From the NCBI GenBank assembly GCA_902793195.1, contig CADBCS010000003.1:1-64000 (forward strand): a DNA stretch of 64,000 bases, in the 5' to 3' direction. The stretch comes from an uncultured Coriobacteriaceae bacterium (GTDB lineage: Bacteria > Actinomycetota > Coriobacteriia > Coriobacteriales > Atopobiaceae). The position numbers and the translations under genes were made by a program. Below the pieces are notes generated by a model that saw nothing but the letters and a program-made list of their open reading frames with translations, was not told the origin of the DNA and searched no databases. Shown in pieces: positions 55,286 through 63,078 of the stretch (within the stretch, counting starts at the first letter, position 1; the number at the start of each line of letters is the position of its first letter).

Positions 55286-56662
55286 CTATTCGCTCGTCTG
55301 GTCAACCGTTGCCGCAAACGATCCTCTGCCGAGCCGCACGTCCACCCGTTGCCCCACGCGCAGGTCGCCCGCATCGCACACAACGCCTCCCCGGCCGTCC
55401 TTTACGATGGCATAGCCACGGGCCAGGACACGAAGCGGCGAGAGGGCATCGAGCGACGCCGCGAGCGCGGCGATTGCGGCACCATGGGGCGTAGTGATTC
55501 GTTCGGCACCGTTCGTGAGTCGCTCGGACAGCAATTCCACCTGCTTGACCCGCGCCTCCATTACGCGTGGGATGGCGTCGTCCAGACGCTGCTCCGTTTG
55601 CAAGACAAACGCGCTCCGGTCCTCCAGGAACGCAAACGGGTCCTCCAGGCAGCGCCTGTGCGAGAGGGCCTCGAGCAGGGCTCGCTCTCTCTCCACCTTG
55701 CTTGCCAAGCTTCTCGTGGCGCGGCTCGACGCCAGATCCAGTCGCGAAGACTCCGCAGTGACCGCAGCCTGAAGGGCAGACCCCATGCGCTGGCGCCGTC
55801 CCTCTATTGCCTCGACGATCTCGTCGATTGCGGGGGCCACCGACTCTGCGGCAGCGGTGGGCGTCGACGCTCGACGGTCCGACACCATGTCGCAGATAGA
55901 GGTATCGGGCTCGTGACCGATGCCCGTAACAACTGGTATGGGTGATGCCGCCACGGCACGAGCAAGCCTCTCGTCGTTGAACGTCATGAGGTCCTCGAAG
56001 GAGCCTCCGCCACGCACCAGCAGGATTGCCTCCGGTCTTGCGTCAGCTGCGACGCCAAGCGCCCGGATGATGGAGTCAACGGCATAGGGACCCTGCACCG
56101 CGCAGCCAACCACGTCTATTGCGACCAGCGGGTTTCTGCGCGCGAGCGTGCGCTTGACGTCGTCTATCACGCTGCCTGAGGGCGAGGTAACAACGGCGAC
56201 GCGCTCGCAGAATCGCGCAATGGGACGCTTGCGCTCGGGTGCCATGAGGCCCTCGGCCTCGAGCTTGCGCGCCAACGCCGCGACCTTTTGTCGCAAGGCA
56301 CCCTCCCCTGCCAGCTCCAAGGAGCGTGCGATGAAGGAGAGCCGTCCCGTTCCCTTGTACACGTCAAACTTGCCGCGCATCACGATGGCGAGGCCGTCTC
56401 GGAGCTGGGCGCCCAAGTTCGCATAGACGTTGCGCCAAACGATCACGTCCATGGCGGATTCGTCGTCCTTCACCTGAAAGTAGCAATGGCCAGACCTCGC
56501 GTTTGGCCCCCTAAACCCCGAGACCTCACCAGCGACAACGAGCGCGGGCATGCCTGACACCTGCGCCTTCGCCAGCGAGATGGCATCGCTTACCGAGAGC
56601 ATGTCCACCTTGTTATCGCGTTGATCGATTCCCCTCGCAAGGGGATTTCTCCCAGCCGCCAT
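55286..56662 (-). CDS. xseA: Exodeoxyribonuclease VII large subunit
   Basis: Catalytic subunit degrading single-stranded DNA to oligonucleotides. The 458-residue protein has an N-terminal OB fold (VAGEVSGF...GHCYFQVKD), the nuclease domain with VVTSPSGSVIDD, RGGGSFEDL and GIGHEPDTS, and a C-terminal coiled coil. The start ATG at 56662 has GGAGGTGAGC upstream; the frame extends 65 spurious codons. Confidence 0.94.
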   Translation of the reverse strand: MAAGRNPLARGIDQRDNKVDMLSVSDAISLAKAQVSGMPALVVAGEVSGFRGPNARSGHCYFQVKDDESAMDVIVWRNVYANLGAQLRDGLAIVMRGKFDVYKGTGRLSFIARSLELAGEGALRQKVAALARKLEAEGLMAPERKRPIARFCERVAVVTSPSGSVIDDVKRTLARRNPLVAIDVVGCAVQGPYAVDSIIRALGVAADARPEAILLVRGGGSFEDLMTFNDERLARAVAASPIPVVTGIGHEPDTSICDMVSDRRASTPTAAAESVAPAIDEIVEAIEGRRQRMGSALQAAVTAESSRLDLASSRATRSLASKVERERALLEALSHRRCLEDPFAFLEDRSAFVLQTEQRLDDAIPRVMEARVKQVELLSERLTNGAERITTPHGAAIAALAASLDALSPLRVLARGYAIVKDGRGGVVCDAGDLRVGQRVDVRLGRGSFAATVDQTSE

Positions 56663-56763
56663 GCTCACCTCCAAGTATATGTGCCAGAACCTGTAGCGCC
56701 ATAAGCATACCGCACGGTCGGGACAACAAAGCGCGCCCTCGCGCCGTGACCAACCTCCACGTA

Positions 56764-57894
56764 TTACAGAACCTCGATGCGTCCGTCCTTTACGGTAAGG
56801 CCCACCTCGCCAGCTAGAAGCTGTTCCAGCCTTTGGCCCACGACCTCGTGTCTCCATCCCTCCCTAAGCGGAGAGTCCTTTGAGCCCATGGCAAATGAGG
56901 CGAGGTCTTGTCGCGTCGCGATAAGAGGCACCGCAACGCCGCAACGCTCCGAACGCATGCGAAGCATCGAGTACATGAGGTCTACCACACTGTCCAGCTC
57001 GGCATTCGAGTGGGGTCGATGCCTCACGTACGGGTACAGGCTTGGGTCCATGTCCGCACCACGCCTTACCGCCTGCACAATGTCGTTCGCGTCGCGGTTC
57101 GACAGATTGTCCAGGCCGCGGATTCTTCGGAGACGATCGGTGGTGCGTGGCGCACGGCGGCAGATCTCCACCACGATCTCGTCCTGCATGACCCACTTGC
57201 GAGGAAGGTCGCGTTTTGAGGCGACACCCTCTCGCCAGGCACACACCTCGCGTGCCATGGAGAGCTGCTTTCTGGACAGTGAGGAAGAGCGCTTGAGATG
57301 CTGATACGCGTTGTTTGGATCCCGGCGCGAGACCACCGCCTGCACAAGCGCCTCCAGCTCCGGCTCCAACCACGAGAGGCGATCCAGCCTTACCAGCCTG
57401 TCCATCATCTTGTCGTAGATGCCAGGCAGATACAGCACGTCATCCTCGGCATACTGCAGCTGCTCATCGTCGAGGGGTCGCTTGGACCAATCGGTTAGTC
57501 CGTCCGCCTTGGCGAGATGCACCCCCTCGAAGGTCTGAACTAACGCGCCATACCCCATCTGCATGCGATGCCCCAAAAAGGACGCGGCGAGCTGCGTGTC
57601 GAACACGGGGCGCGGAAGAACTCCCATGTGATCCAGAATCACCTCGAGGTCCTGGTCGCATGCATGGAACACCTTGGTTATGGATTCGTCCTCAAAGAGG
57701 TCCGCCAGAGGGGACAGATCCCCCACGCAGAGGGCATCTATGGCTGCGACCTCGTCGTGCGTTGCGACCTGAATGAGACAGAGCTTGGGATGATAGGTTC
57801 TCTCGCGCAAGAACTCCGTGTCGACTGCCAAGACCCGCTTGCCACGCGCACGTTCACAAAACTTTTTTACATCGTCATCCGAAGACAGGAACAT
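56764..57894 (-). CDS. rnd: Ribonuclease D-like 3'-5' exonuclease with HRDC domain
   Basis: Trims the 3' ends of tRNA precursors and other small RNAs. The 376-residue protein has the DEDD exonuclease motifs AVDTEFLRERTYHPKL, HACDQDLEVI and YAEDDVLYL, then an HRDC domain (about 205-285) and a less conserved C-terminal part. It starts at an ATG (57894) back to back with the lipid-kinase-like gene. Confidence 0.92.
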   Translation of the reverse strand: MFLSSDDDVKKFCERARGKRVLAVDTEFLRERTYHPKLCLIQVATHDEVAAIDALCVGDLSPLADLFEDESITKVFHACDQDLEVILDHMGVLPRPVFDTQLAASFLGHRMQMGYGALVQTFEGVHLAKADGLTDWSKRPLDDEQLQYAEDDVLYLPGIYDKMMDRLVRLDRLSWLEPELEALVQAVVSRRDPNNAYQHLKRSSSLSRKQLSMAREVCAWREGVASKRDLPRKWVMQDEIVVEICRRAPRTTDRLRRIRGLDNLSNRDANDIVQAVRRGADMDPSLYPYVRHRPHSNAELDSVVDLMYSMLRMRSERCGVAVPLIATRQDLASFAMGSKDSPLREGWRHEVVGQRLEQLLAGEVGLTVKDGRIEVL

Positions 57895-57929
57895 GTGTAT
57901 CCTATTCGTTGCAGGCTCGACGGCTAACG

Positions 57930-57943
57930 GTTACCATGGTAAC
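57930..57943. promoter_or_regulatory. 14-bp palindrome between rnd and the lipid-kinase-like gene
   Basis: GTTACCATGGTAAC is a perfect palindrome in the 92-base divergent region, 44 bases before the plus-strand ATG. A weak plus-strand promoter (TTGCAG, 17 bases, TACCAT) would place its -10 inside the palindrome, so it could be an operator. Confidence 0.4.
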
Positions 57944-57986
57944 GGAAGTGAGTGCCGCTGTGAAAGCGGGGCATCGGAGGTTTTTT

Positions 57987-58964
57987 ATGCGCGTCCTCAT
58001 AGTGCATAACAGCAAGTCGGGTTTTGGCTCCGACGCCATCTTCGAGTTTGAGCGAGCCTTGGTTCGCGAGGGTGACGAGTGCGTGTTTCGCATGCTCGAC
58101 CACGAAAACCGCCAATGGTGCTATCAAGCCCTCGAAGACGCAGAGCAGTTCGACGTCGTGGTTGTCTCGGGTGGGGATGGAACCATCTCCTCCATGCTCT
58201 ACCAGCTGCGCGACCGCAACGTTCTTACCTGCGTGTTTCCCTCTGGCACGGCGAACCTTTTCTTCGCCAACCTCGGAAACGCCGCAGATCCCTTTGCGCT
58301 CGCACGCGCATGCCGCATGGGACGCTCCGTCACGACCGACCTTGGGGAGATGCGCTGGATCGACTCGTCCGGGAAGAAGCATCGCAAAGGTTTCTCGCTC
58401 ATGGCCGGCATCGGCTTTGACGCGCAGATCATGCAGGCCGCCATTCCGGCCAAACGCGCGATGGGACAGGCCGCCTATTTTGCGGCGGCGATTTCCCATC
58501 CCAAGCCAAAGATTCACGACTTCTCGATAACCGTCGATGGCAAGACCCACGAACGTAGGGGCATAAGCTGCATAGTGGCGAACAACGCGAAGATACAAGG
58601 GGACGTGGAGCTCATCCCCGGCTGCTCGATGAACGACGGCCTGCTCGACGTTATCGTGGTCGAGGCCGACTACACCGCACAGCTGGTGAGGCCTCTGTTC
58701 ATCGGTCTCGTCGATCACGACGGTAGACGTATCGGCCGTCCTCGACTCGAGAGCTTTACCGGAAAAAGAATTACTGTGAGCACCAGCGAGCCTGCCAAGA
58801 TGGAGATTGACGGGGACCCCGTCCACGATGACGTCTCCAAGTTCCAGGCCAGAATACTCCCAGATTCCAACCTGCTCATCGTGGACTCCCTCTCACGCTA
58901 TGCCAAGGACGACGATGCCGCACCGCTATTTGGAAACACCGAGGAGATAGCGTTTCCCCTATAG
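57987..58964 (+). CDS. Diacylglycerol kinase-family lipid kinase
   Basis: A 325-residue protein of the DAGK catalytic family. It has VVVSGGDGTISSM as the ATP-binding motif, FPSGTANLFF, and the C-terminal two-layer beta domain ending near EIDGDPV. DgkB- or YegS-like enzymes phosphorylate diacylglycerol or related lipids. The start ATG at 57987 has GGAGG 6 bases upstream; the frame extends 26 codons further. It is first of a plus-strand group with a membrane protein and a thioesterase. Confidence 0.88.
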   Translation: MRVLIVHNSKSGFGSDAIFEFERALVREGDECVFRMLDHENRQWCYQALEDAEQFDVVVVSGGDGTISSMLYQLRDRNVLTCVFPSGTANLFFANLGNAADPFALARACRMGRSVTTDLGEMRWIDSSGKKHRKGFSLMAGIGFDAQIMQAAIPAKRAMGQAAYFAAAISHPKPKIHDFSITVDGKTHERRGISCIVANNAKIQGDVELIPGCSMNDGLLDVIVVEADYTAQLVRPLFIGLVDHDGRRIGRPRLESFTGKRITVSTSEPAKMEIDGDPVHDDVSKFQARILPDSNLLIVDSLSRYAKDDDAAPLFGNTEEIAFPL

Positions 58965-59004
58965 GCTACGCACACGCGTCGCAAACGCGAAAGGATTCCT
59001 TGCT

Positions 59005-60837
59005 TTGGCCACTCAAGCAAACGTAGACCGCAACCTGCCGACCTTGCGCACACGGCAATGCCTCATGGCGATTGCCGCCGTACCATTTGTGGTATGCTTC
59101 GCTCTCTGTGCGTGGCGCGGCGAATTCTTGTATCTCACAAACGACGATGCAAGCGTGCAGCTGGCGATGGCGCAGTCTTACGTTGACAGTCCCTATCCGC
59201 TCAATCTCATCTCCCGCTTCGTGCCGACCATCATCGTCTCCACGCTCTATTCGCTCGTACCCACGGTGCAGTGGTGGCACGTGTACAGCGTCGCCCTCGT
59301 AGGCACGGGTGCATTCCTGCTTACCTATGCCATCCTACTGCTCACTCGTGGCAACAGGGTTCGACTGGCTTTAGGCGTGTGCGCAGGGCTGCTGCTCAAC
59401 CTCACGCTCATTGCGTTTCCCCTCTGCAGGATATCCTTTACCACCGTGCCAGCGGTCTTGGGGGCCGGCGTGCTGGCCTGGTACTTCGCGAGTCCCAAGA
59501 GCGACGCCGTGGCACTGCGCATCACCTGCGCGGCACTCTTCGTGCTAACAATCAGCCACAGGCAAGCCAGCGGCCTCGTGTGCCTGGTCTTCTTCTTGCT
59601 CACAATCTGCGCCAAGGGGGTATACGAGCATGGGGTCAGCGTGCGCGCGCTAAAGAAGGTCCTTCCCTTTGCAGGGGCCATCGCGTGCGTGGCGCTGCTC
59701 ATTGTGGCAGGCAACAGGCTCATCCAAGCGAACGCCAACTCCGAGGAGTTCAAGACGTTCAACAGCGCGCGCATTCGCTACATGGACTATCCGCACGACT
59801 CGTACGATGACAACCCCGCCATCTACGATAAGGTTGGATGGGACAAGACCCTGTATATGCTCGTGGACGACTGGTGCTTCCTGGACGACCGCGTAAGCGC
59901 CGAGTCGCTCTCCTATCTGAGCGAGCACAGTGCAAAGAGCCAGACACCGGTTACCGCACACTACGTTCGCGAGAAAATCGAGGGCATCCAGGACAACAAG
60001 GAGCAGGCGGTTGTTTGTCTTGCTACCTTGGTCTTAGTCACCGTACTCACATTGGTCGCATGCATCCTCTGCAAGGACCATGTGGGCATCGTTTTCTTGT
60101 CCCTCTCGAGTGCAGCCGCGATGGCGTTGCTCTGGTACCAGTTTGTGCAGGGACGCATTCTCTACCGGTCCCTCTTCGTCATACTGATGCCGGCAACCGT
60201 CCTGGCCTTCATTCTTCTCACGCGACTTCTCCAGCAAGGCAATGGTCGACTTGTGACCCGAATTGCCTTTTGCCTGGCGCTGGCAGGCATTGTCCCCCTC
60301 TCCCTTACGAGCATGCGCGACGCCTTTGACGATCAGAAGGAACAAGATCAAATGCGGCTCTCACTCATCGAGGAGAGCATCAATCGCTACGCCATCGCGC
60401 ACAAACCCACCGTGTACGTTCGCCACATGGGCTTTGCGAGTTGCACCAGCCCCAATGCTCTCTACCCCTACGACAAGCCATATAACATCTTCCCCTGGGG
60501 GGGCTCGCAGTTTAAGTCCGACTCTTTCAAGGCAAAGCTGGCGAAGAATAGCCTCGACAAGCTCGATGGAGCGGTTTTCAAAGACCATGACGCGATGTTC
60601 GTCTCGAGCACGGACCTAGACGAGCTCTTTGCCGCATCGCAAGAGGACAACCTCGACAATCTGCTCGTCCGCACGCTCATGTGGCAGCAGGAGCGTTATG
60701 GGGCGCTCGGCATCGAGAAGGTCGACGAGATATGTCCCGGCGCATATGTTTACCGCTTCGCATATAAGGATGAACCCACAACAAGTTACTACCACTACGG
60801 ATCGGATGGACTCGAGCTGATTTACGTGGACGCGTAA
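59005..60837 (+). CDS. Large multi-span membrane protein, possible GT-C type glycosyltransferase
   Basis: Not confidently recognised. The 610-residue protein has about ten membrane helices and a first extracytoplasmic loop with LTNDDASVQLAMAQSY. An Asp-Asp in the first loop is typical of GT-C enzymes that use lipid-linked sugars, and the following LYSLVPTVQWWHVYS resembles uncharacterised Gram-positive membrane proteins of that kind. Soluble regions lie at about 240-335 and 450-610. The start is a TTG at 59005 with AAAGGA upstream. It lies 40 bases after the lipid-kinase-like gene and 26 before the thioesterase. The function is open. Confidence 0.6.
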   Translation: MATQANVDRNLPTLRTRQCLMAIAAVPFVVCFALCAWRGEFLYLTNDDASVQLAMAQSYVDSPYPLNLISRFVPTIIVSTLYSLVPTVQWWHVYSVALVGTGAFLLTYAILLLTRGNRVRLALGVCAGLLLNLTLIAFPLCRISFTTVPAVLGAGVLAWYFASPKSDAVALRITCAALFVLTISHRQASGLVCLVFFLLTICAKGVYEHGVSVRALKKVLPFAGAIACVALLIVAGNRLIQANANSEEFKTFNSARIRYMDYPHDSYDDNPAIYDKVGWDKTLYMLVDDWCFLDDRVSAESLSYLSEHSAKSQTPVTAHYVREKIEGIQDNKEQAVVCLATLVLVTVLTLVACILCKDHVGIVFLSLSSAAAMALLWYQFVQGRILYRSLFVILMPATVLAFILLTRLLQQGNGRLVTRIAFCLALAGIVPLSLTSMRDAFDDQKEQDQMRLSLIEESINRYAIAHKPTVYVRHMGFASCTSPNALYPYDKPYNIFPWGGSQFKSDSFKAKLAKNSLDKLDGAVFKDHDAMFVSSTDLDELFAASQEDNLDNLLVRTLMWQQERYGALGIEKVDEICPGAYVYRFAYKDEPTTSYYHYGSDGLELIYVDA

Positions 60838-60863
60838 CACGATGTGATTTTGGAGGAGACGCA

Positions 60864-61592
60864 ATGTATTCTTTTGGCAGCGTCGTTCGCTACAGCGAGT
60901 GCAACGAACATGGCAACATGACCACCCCCGCCCTCATAAACTATCTGCAGGACTGCTCGACCTTCCACAGCGAGAGCATCGGACGCGGCGTGCGACACCT
61001 TGCGGAGCATCGCATCGCATGGTTTATCATGGCATGGCAGATCTCCATAGATCGACAGCCGCGCTTTTGCGAGCACATAGTCGTGAGCACCTGGTGCTAC
61101 GAGCTTAAGGCTACCAGCGCAAAACGCAACTTCACCATTGCCGACGAGAAGGGGGACCTCCTGGTTCGCGCAGACTCCCTCTGGGTGATGGTCGACACGC
61201 AAACCGGCAAACCCATCCGCATTCCTCAGGACGAGCACGTGTTCGTGACCGACGAGGCGCCGCTCGACATGCCCCCAACACGGCGCAAGCTTCGCCTGGA
61301 GGGCACAGGCACCCCGCATGGTCCCATAACCATTACCGAGCAGCATCTCGACTCGAACCATCACGTGAACAACGCGCAGTACATTACGATGGCCGACCAC
61401 ATCGTTAGCATCGTGGACCCAGACTTTGCCCCTTCCACCATAAACGTCCAGTATCGAACGCCGGCACAGCTTGGGGACACGCTACGCCCCGTTTTGCATG
61501 TGGAGGACGGCGGTTATGCCGTCGACCTCACCGACCAGGATGGCTCCAGGTTCTGCGCGGTTCGGATGGTGGGTAGAGGTGAGACACAGTGA
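60864..61592 (+). CDS. Acyl-ACP thioesterase
   Basis: Releases fatty acids from acyl carrier protein. The 242-residue protein contains two hot-dog folds and matches the bacterial acyl-ACP thioesterase family, with YSECNEHGNMTTPALINYLQD at the start of the first fold (20 central residues conserved) and DSNHHVNNAQYI in the second. The ATG is preceded by GGAGGAGACGCA. The next small gene overlaps its stop (GTGA). Confidence 0.88.
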   Translation: MYSFGSVVRYSECNEHGNMTTPALINYLQDCSTFHSESIGRGVRHLAEHRIAWFIMAWQISIDRQPRFCEHIVVSTWCYELKATSAKRNFTIADEKGDLLVRADSLWVMVDTQTGKPIRIPQDEHVFVTDEAPLDMPPTRRKLRLEGTGTPHGPITITEQHLDSNHHVNNAQYITMADHIVSIVDPDFAPSTINVQYRTPAQLGDTLRPVLHVEDGGYAVDLTDQDGSRFCAVRMVGRGETQ

Positions 61593-61828
61593 TTTGGTAC
61601 AAGCTCGTCTCCCACATCAACGACATGGCATTCTATGAGTATGGCCTCGTGGACAGCCAGATGGGACAGCAGGGCATTATCCGCATTAACCTAGCCGAGA
61701 GGACCGGCGCGCTGGTGGAGCTGGCAAACGGAGACGCACTCCACTGGCGCCGCTATGAGCAGGTGATTCGCGACGTAATGGAGCACTACGAGAACGGCAT
61801 GATCATAAACAGCGGGATGGTAGACTAG
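61589..61828 (+). CDS. Small hypothetical protein
   Basis: A 79-residue acidic protein starting at a GTG that overlaps the thioesterase stop as GTGA, which supports real translation. It contains a short strand-rich first half and a final helix (YEQVIRDVMEHYENG). No family was recognised, and there is no signal peptide or membrane helix. A terminator follows 10 bases downstream, making it the last gene of the plus-strand group. Confidence 0.6.
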   Translation: MIWYKLVSHINDMAFYEYGLVDSQMGQQGIIRINLAERTGALVELANGDALHWRRYEQVIRDVMEHYENGMIINSGMVD

Positions 61829-61838
61829 TACATCCTAA

Positions 61839-61871
61839 ATCAGCCCAAAGGGTCGTCCCCTTTGGGCTGAT
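61839..61871. terminator. Bidirectional terminator hairpin
   Basis: ATCAGCCCAAAGGG pairs perfectly with CCCTTTGGGCTGAT (14 bp) around a 5-base loop, between the convergent small plus-strand gene and the DUF4234 gene. There is no long U run, but the stem is strong on both strands. Confidence 0.65.
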
Positions 61872-61884
61872 AACGTCCGTGCGC

Positions 61885-62622
61885 CTAGACAAGCCCGTTA
61901 ACCCGGTTGTAGCACCTGCTGAGCGCATTCATGTTCACGATGATGATGTTCATGGCTACGAACCCGCCAATTCCGCAGGTAAAGTACGACAGCACGAGCC
62001 ACAGAAGGACATCGGAGCCATTCTGCTGAATGCTCAGCCCATAGCGGGGCCCGTTCTTCTGCAGGCGGTTGGCGAGCTGGTATTCCCAGTACATTGCATA
62101 GAACCCACAGGTGATGAGGGAGAGCCCCAAGAACGGTAGGAGCCCCGGTGTGCTCTCGCCATCGTCGTGGCAGATGGCGTTGGCATCCAACGCAAGCTGG
62201 TAGATGTACCAATACGCATAGATGCCACAGGTGACGATGGTCAGCAGCACGTACATGGCGATGTCGCGGTTCTCTTGGAGTGCGCGCATGGCACCTGGCT
62301 GCACAGGGGGCACTCCACCCGCACCTTGGTATCCATATGACTGCTGGGGAATCGGTGGGGTCAGGGCACCCGGCTGCTGGCTGGAATCCACGAATCCGTT
62401 GTTTGAGTAGCCACCGTTGCCGTAGTCGTTGTTTGCGTAACCATTGCCGTATGAATTGCCGTAGTCGTTGCTTGCGTAACCATTGCCGGAGCTGTTGCCA
62501 AAGCCGTCTCCCTGATTTGCGTATGGGGAGCTGTCCGCCGCGGGATTGGTTATGACCGATCCGCAGTTGGGGCAGAATTTTGCGTCATCGCGGGCTGTAG
62601 CTCCGCAGGTCGGGCATTTCAT
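61885..62622 (-). CDS. Zinc-ribbon membrane protein with DUF4234 domain
   Basis: A 245-residue protein with an N-terminal zinc ribbon (CPTC...CPNC), a low-complexity Gly/Asn/Tyr segment (about 35-78) built on repeated GNGYAxNDYGN units, a Pro/Gln linker, and a C-terminal DUF4234 module with three or four membrane helices (TIVTCGIYAYWYIYQLA). The function is unknown; such proteins are common in anaerobic Gram-positives. The ATG at 62622 has AAGGAGGAAG upstream. Confidence 0.82.
   Translation of the reverse strand: MKCPTCGATARDDAKFCPNCGSVITNPAADSSPYANQGDGFGNSSGNGYASNDYGNSYGNGYANNDYGNGGYSNNGFVDSSQQPGALTPPIPQQSYGYQGAGGVPPVQPGAMRALQENRDIAMYVLLTIVTCGIYAYWYIYQLALDANAICHDDGESTPGLLPFLGLSLITCGFYAMYWEYQLANRLQKNGPRYGLSIQQNGSDVLLWLVLSYFTCGIGGFVAMNIIIVNMNALSRCYNRVNGLV
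62417..62488. repeat. Tandem 33-bp repeat inside the DUF4234 gene
   Basis: Two 33-base copies (62417-62449 and 62456-62488) differ at one base, with a 39-base period. They encode the repeated Gly/Asn/Tyr-rich units and are a likely site of length variation. Confidence 0.75.
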
Positions 62623-62637
62623 GACTTCCTCCTTGTT

Positions 62638-63078
62638 CTATGGGTGCCAGGACTCGATGAGCGACATCCATCCCGGTCGGTCTATCCTTACCACATCTTC
62701 TTGTATTGGGGTTGAGCATAGCACGTTGGTGTCCGGACTTGTTGCGCAACGTATGGTCCAAACAACCAGAATCGCAACGAGGCAGGCCATCAATACGCCA
62801 CGGTACATACGCCCATCCATATGGTCCTTGGCCAAGCATAGAGCCACGAGCACGGGCACCATCCAAAACAGCGGGTGATAGGCAAACGCCAGGTCGAGAC
62901 GTTGGTTCAGAACGCTCAGCCATGCACGGGTCATACCACATCCCGGACACGAAATGCCCGTGAGGAACTTAAACGGACAACCAATCCCAATCGCATGCAA
63001 GGCCAAAGGGATACCGACGAAGACCACGGCTCCCACCAATGCGTTTGCGGCTGTTCGGCTAAGCCCCTTCATTGGCAT
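62638..63078 (-). CDS. DUF2752 membrane protein
   Basis: A 146-residue membrane protein with the DUF2752 hallmark GCPFKFLTGISCPGCGMTRA and three membrane helices. The conserved cysteines may bind metal or form a redox site; the function is unknown. The start ATG at 63078 (or 63072) lies inside the end of the carboxypeptidase gene, overlapping by 20 bases. Confidence 0.82.
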   Translation of the reverse strand: MPMKGLSRTAANALVGAVVFVGIPLALHAIGIGCPFKFLTGISCPGCGMTRAWLSVLNQRLDLAFAYHPLFWMVPVLVALCLAKDHMDGRMYRGVLMACLVAILVVWTIRCATSPDTNVLCSTPIQEDVVRIDRPGWMSLIESWHP

